Part shown: positions 31,225 to 34,615 of the stretch, piece after piece
Layout of the letters: the number at the start of each line of letters is the position of its first letter
Numbering within the stretch: the first letter of the stretch is position 1
Assembly (NCBI GenBank): GCA_016744555.1
Contig: JADGED010000002.1
Coordinates: 1-34,615 of the forward strand
DNA from: Desulfuromonadaceae bacterium
GTDB taxonomy: Bacteria; Desulfobacterota; Desulfuromonadia; Desulfuromonadales; Geopsychrobacteraceae
Reading direction: 5' to 3'
DNA: 34,615 nt
Position numbers and translations under genes: made by a program
The notes under the pieces: model-generated
The model's database searches: none
The model's input: only the letters and a program-made list of their open reading frames with translations
Told to the model about the DNA's origin: nothing

Positions 31225-32283
31225 TCAATCATCTTCCACCATTCTCCACGCTTCCGCAACCAAGGCATCAGCTAACTCACTTTGCGGCACTTTACGCACC
31301 ACTTCTCCATGACGGAACAAAATACCCTGCCCCACCCCGCCAGCAATACCGAGATCTGCTTCTCGCGCTTCACCGGGGCCATTTACCACACAACCCATAA
31401 CAGCAATAGTCAACGGCTGTGGTAAATCTTGCAAGCGCTGTTCAACCTCTTCGGCAACAGCGATTAACTCAATTTGGCAGCGGCCGCAAGTAGGACAACT
31501 TATAAAAACCGGCCCTTTTTCCCGCAGCTGTAAACTTTTTAGGATCTCCCAACCAACACGGACTTCATCCACCGGATCGCCGGTCAACGAAACCCGCAAA
31601 GTGTCACCAATGCCGTCGTACAGCAGCGCCCCAAGACCTATGGCACTTTTTATCGTACCGCTCCAAGTTGTTCCCGCCTCGGTAACCCCAATATGCAATG
31701 GATAATCTACCTGCTCTGCCAACAACCTATAAGCATCAACCGTTCTGCCAATATCTGAAGCTTTCAAGCTAACTTTTATCGCATTATAATTGAGATCTTC
31801 GAGAATCCGAATATGTCCCAACGCACTTTCTACCATCGCTTCAGCTGTCGGATGACCATACTTCTGCAGCAACTCTCGCTCTAACGAACCAGCATTAACC
31901 CCAATCCTAATTGGTATCTGCTGCTCCGAACAAGCCTTCACAACCTCTTCCACTTTCCAGCGTTCCCCGATGTTCCCGGGATTTAAACGTAATCCATCTA
32001 CACCATGATCAACAGCGGTTAAAGCAAGTTGATAATCAAAATGGATATCGGCAATCAAGGGGATATGACACCCTTGCTTGATTTTACCCAACGCCATTGC
32101 CGCATCCATATCTGGCACGGCACAACGGATAATTTCACATTTAGCCTCTTCCAAAGCGGCTATCTGTGCCAAGGTAGCAGTAACATCACGAGTATCGGTA
32201 CTACACATGGACTGCACCCTAACAGGAGCATCGCCGCCAATAGTAAGATTGCCCAATTTTATTTGTCTAGTTTTATGACGCAA
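31225..32283 (-). CDS. ispG: (E)-4-hydroxy-3-methylbut-2-enyl-diphosphate synthase
   Basis: MRHKTRQIKLGNLTIGGDAPVRVQSMCSTDTRDV, LRLNPGNIG, FISCPTCGRCQIEL, MGCVVNGPGEAREADLGIAGG. Confidence 0.97.
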   Translation of the reverse strand: MRHKTRQIKLGNLTIGGDAPVRVQSMCSTDTRDVTATLAQIAALEEAKCEIIRCAVPDMDAAMALGKIKQGCHIPLIADIHFDYQLALTAVDHGVDGLRLNPGNIGERWKVEEVVKACSEQQIPIRIGVNAGSLERELLQKYGHPTAEAMVESALGHIRILEDLNYNAIKVSLKASDIGRTVDAYRLLAEQVDYPLHIGVTEAGTTWSGTIKSAIGLGALLYDGIGDTLRVSLTGDPVDEVRVGWEILKSLQLREKGPVFISCPTCGRCQIELIAVAEEVEQRLQDLPQPLTIAVMGCVVNGPGEAREADLGIAGGVGQGILFRHGEVVRKVPQSELADALVAEAWRMVEDD

Positions 32284-32503
32284 GAGTTTCTCTCCTTGGC
32301 ATTATTTATTTTAAATTTCTCTGCCGCAGTCTAGCCAAGTTTATGGTTATGGGCAAGCTTCGTTCAAACAGTAAAAATAGATAATCATATCTGGTTTGAC
32401 ACAGTCTTCGAGCAAGGGTACTCTGCGCAACAAATTCACTCAACTTTCTATAATCGATAAACTTGATTATAAAATACTACTTATATAGATAAAGAATATA
32501 AAT

Positions 32504-33886
32504 ATGAAAAAGCAGCAAAAAAAGAAATCCCTACCTAAGCAACAAGCTGAAACCCTAAAATTAACCATCGATTCCCTCGACAATGATGGAATTGGCTTGG
32601 CTCCGCACGAAAAACATACCGCGGTGATCCAAGGAGCCTTTCCCGGCGAAACAGTTATTGCCGAAGTTGAACATACAGGCAGAACCCATATGTTCACTAA
32701 ACTGCGCAAAGTTCTACGTAATGCCCCGCAGCGGACAACCAATATTGCCTGCAAGGTTGAGCGTGATTGCCTTGGTTGTCCATTAATCGGCATGAAATAT
32801 GGAGATCAACTATTATTCAAACAGCAACGGGTAGCTAACGCACTAAAAGAGCAAGGTTTACTTGATGAGGTAACCGTACCACCGGTGCTCCCTGCAGAAG
32901 CACCATTTGGTTATCGCGCCAGCGCAAAGCTTACCTTTGCACGCAATAGAGATAAAGTCCTTATCGGTCTATATAAGCGTGGCACCCACGAAGTTATTGA
33001 TAGCCCAGACTGTCCGGTTCACCATCCACTAATAAATAAAATTGTTGCGGTTGTACGTGACGAGGTCCAACGACAGGGAATCTCAGTATACAACCCTAAA
33101 CATCAGCGCGGACTCCTGCGTTACTTGTTGGTTCGTGTGAGCCCAACCAGTGGGAAAGCATTAGTAACATTTGTAAGTAACTTTTACGATTTACAACAAC
33201 TGCCCAAGCTAGCAAAATGGCTAACTCGTAAAGTTCCAGAAGTAATTGGGGTTCATCAAAATATCAATAGCTCTACCGGCAACGTTATTATGGGGGACAA
33301 AACCGTCAAACTTCTTGGGCTACCAGACCTCATAGAAACTTGCGGAGCAGTACGCTTAAGAATTGCACCAGAATCTTTTTTTCAAATCAACACCCTGCAA
33401 GCAGCGAACATTTATGCACTGGTTCGCAAGTGGGCAAATTTGAGCAAGCAAGATGCAGCCATTGATCTCTATTGTGGAATTGGGGGTATTGCCTTACATT
33501 TAGGCAAAGATGCTTGGCAGGTTGAGGGTATTGAATATGTAAAGGAAGCCGTACGCAATGCGGCAGAAAATGCGCAACTAAATAAAATCAATAACTGCCG
33601 TTTCTTTGCTGGCGACGCAGCAGAAGAGCTACAAAAGCATGCGGGACAAAAACCGTTAGCACTGGTAACCGTAAATCCCCCCCGCAAAGGCTGTGAAGAA
33701 GAAGTATTACAAACCCTTAGTGAGCTCAGGCCCAAGCAAATTATTTACGTCTCGTGTGATCCAGACAGCTTGTGCCGAGATTTAAAAATATTGATCAACA
33801 ATGGCTATAAAATAAAACAATTACAACCCGTCGATATGTTCCCACAAACGTCACACATAGAAACAGTAGTACAACTAAGCCGCTAA
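32504..33886 (+). CDS. rlmD: TrmA/RlmC/RlmD-family 23S rRNA (uracil-5-)-methyltransferase
   Basis: N-terminal TRAM-like region, Fe-S cysteines CKVERDCLGC and SPDCPVHHP, AIDLYCGIGGIALHL, NPPRKGCEEEV, IIYVSCDPDSLCRDL. Exact family member (RlmC/D/CD) not resolvable by eye. Confidence 0.9.
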   Translation: MKKQQKKKSLPKQQAETLKLTIDSLDNDGIGLAPHEKHTAVIQGAFPGETVIAEVEHTGRTHMFTKLRKVLRNAPQRTTNIACKVERDCLGCPLIGMKYGDQLLFKQQRVANALKEQGLLDEVTVPPVLPAEAPFGYRASAKLTFARNRDKVLIGLYKRGTHEVIDSPDCPVHHPLINKIVAVVRDEVQRQGISVYNPKHQRGLLRYLLVRVSPTSGKALVTFVSNFYDLQQLPKLAKWLTRKVPEVIGVHQNINSSTGNVIMGDKTVKLLGLPDLIETCGAVRLRIAPESFFQINTLQAANIYALVRKWANLSKQDAAIDLYCGIGGIALHLGKDAWQVEGIEYVKEAVRNAAENAQLNKINNCRFFAGDAAEELQKHAGQKPLALVTVNPPRKGCEEEVLQTLSELRPKQIIYVSCDPDSLCRDLKILINNGYKIKQLQPVDMFPQTSHIETVVQLSR

Positions 33887-33948
33887 GGAAGGAAAACTAT
33901 TCCTTATCTTTATCACATGGAAAACCACCAAAATTAAAAATTCTTACA

Positions 33949-33987
33949 AAAAACGGGATCCCTGTTCTTACAGGAGATCCCGTTTTT
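33949..33987. terminator. Bidirectional intrinsic terminator between convergent rlmD-family gene and LysR-type regulator
   Basis: AAAAACGGGATC CCTG (33949-33964) / CAGG-A-GATCCCGTTTTT (33971-33987), 6-nt loop, flanking A and T tracts on both strands. Confidence 0.85.
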
Positions 33988-34038
33988 AAATAAACGACAC
34001 TTACTAAGCTATCGCCTAAACCTTTAAAACTGTATCTA

Positions 34039-34615
34039 TCAACTAAACAGAGGTGGTTCAACACCCATTATATGGTGAATACAGCTAACAGCACCTATCA
34101 ACATCTCTTCTTTTTCTCGCCCCTTTTCTAGTACAATCTTTCGCTGCCGACTATGGGGGAAATTGACAATCTCATGGGAAACCATCTGCCCAGATTCGAC
34201 ATATTCCTTTACTAAACTTTTTGAGATAAGCGATATTCCGCCACCTGAAAGGACCATTTCACAGGTCAATTTTAAATCGTCAGAAGTTACAACCGAAGGA
34301 AAATCGTTTAACCCTTTTCCATGCTCTTCCAACCCAGTCAATAATAATTCTCTGGAGCTACAACCGTCTTCACGAATAAACAAGTTAAACTTAAACAAAT
34401 CGTCGACAGTACATGGGTTGTCGTTGAAATTTAATTTAGGAGAAGTAACAAAAACTAGATCGTCATCCGGCAATGGAAAGGTGGTAAACATGCTTACATC
34501 GGTCTTTCGACAATGCTCAATAACTGAAACATCAAATTCTTTATTCATAATTCCGACCAAAGCTTGATCTGAGTTATGGAATGAAAAGTTAAGATCGATA
34601 TGAGCATTGCTACTG
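34039..34615 (-). CDS. LysR-type transcriptional regulator, C-terminal substrate-binding domain; N-terminus beyond window edge
   Basis: Frame open to the right edge (SSNAHIDLNFSFHNSDQALVGIMNKEFDVSVIEH), then DDLKLTCEMVLSGGGISLISKSLVKEYVESGQMV, as in LysR substrate domains. The track's start at 34560 is a TTG inside the open frame. Confidence 0.8.
   Translation of the reverse strand, partial: SSNAHIDLNFSFHNSDQALVGIMNKEFDVSVIEHCRKTDVSMFTTFPLPDDDLVFVTSPKLNFNDNPCTVDDLFKFNLFIREDGCSSRELLLTGLEEHGKGLNDFPSVVTSDDLKLTCEMVLSGGGISLISKSLVKEYVESGQMVSHEIVNFPHSRQRKIVLEKGREKEEMLIGAVSCIHHIMGVEPPLFS

Noticed and set aside
31060-31275. 71-aa + ORF (MEGIRQRRTRRSGTFFCILFCGVQKSMTTCGG...) between ettA and ispG
   Set aside because: It runs straight through hairpins B-D of the palindromic element and into the ispG 3' end; no protein-family look. 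Translation of structured DNA is the simpler explanation.
32396-32424. TTGACA followed at 17 nt by TACTCT upstream of the RNA methyltransferase gene
   Set aside because: Perfect -35 but only a weak -10; another TATAAT at 32449 lacks a -35. Not strong enough to call a promoter.
32290-32500. GTTCAAAC-containing stretch considered as a tRNA T-arm
   Set aside because: No acceptor, D-arm or anticodon stem could be built around it.

Overview
The window is a gene-dense, mostly housekeeping segment of a Gram-negative chromosome. Gene content and order suggest a Desulfuromonadales/Geobacter-like deltaproteobacterium, but this is inference from gene families and no taxonomy search was run. Left edge (+): the 3' part of a REC-PAS-GGDEF-EAL protein, then a cyclophilin-type PPIase. 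From about 2.6 to 25.7 kb there is an almost unbroken minus-strand block. In transcription order it runs phoH, 7TM-HD phosphodiesterase (pgpH-like), ybeY, corC-like, lnt, kdsB, pyrG, kdsA, kdsD, kdsC, lptC, lptA, lptB, rpoN, hpf, ptsN, hprK, rapZ, mannose-family PTS EIIA/EIIB/EIIC/EIID, ptsH, ptsI, metK. Divergent on + are a HEAT-repeat protein, an HD-GYP-like protein translationally coupled to it, and ettA. Then come ispG (-), a TrmA/RlmD-family RNA methyltransferase (+), and a LysR-type regulator fragment (-) running off the right edge. The best candidates for a second look are: (i) the HEAT and HD-GYP-like pair, which appear to share a duplicated N-terminal domain; (ii) a roughly 190-bp composite palindromic element between ettA and ispG; (iii) the PTS/HPr-kinase/RpoN/RapZ cluster carrying a complete set of mannose-family EII components. 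I saw no CRISPR array, tRNA, rRNA, transposase or prophage.
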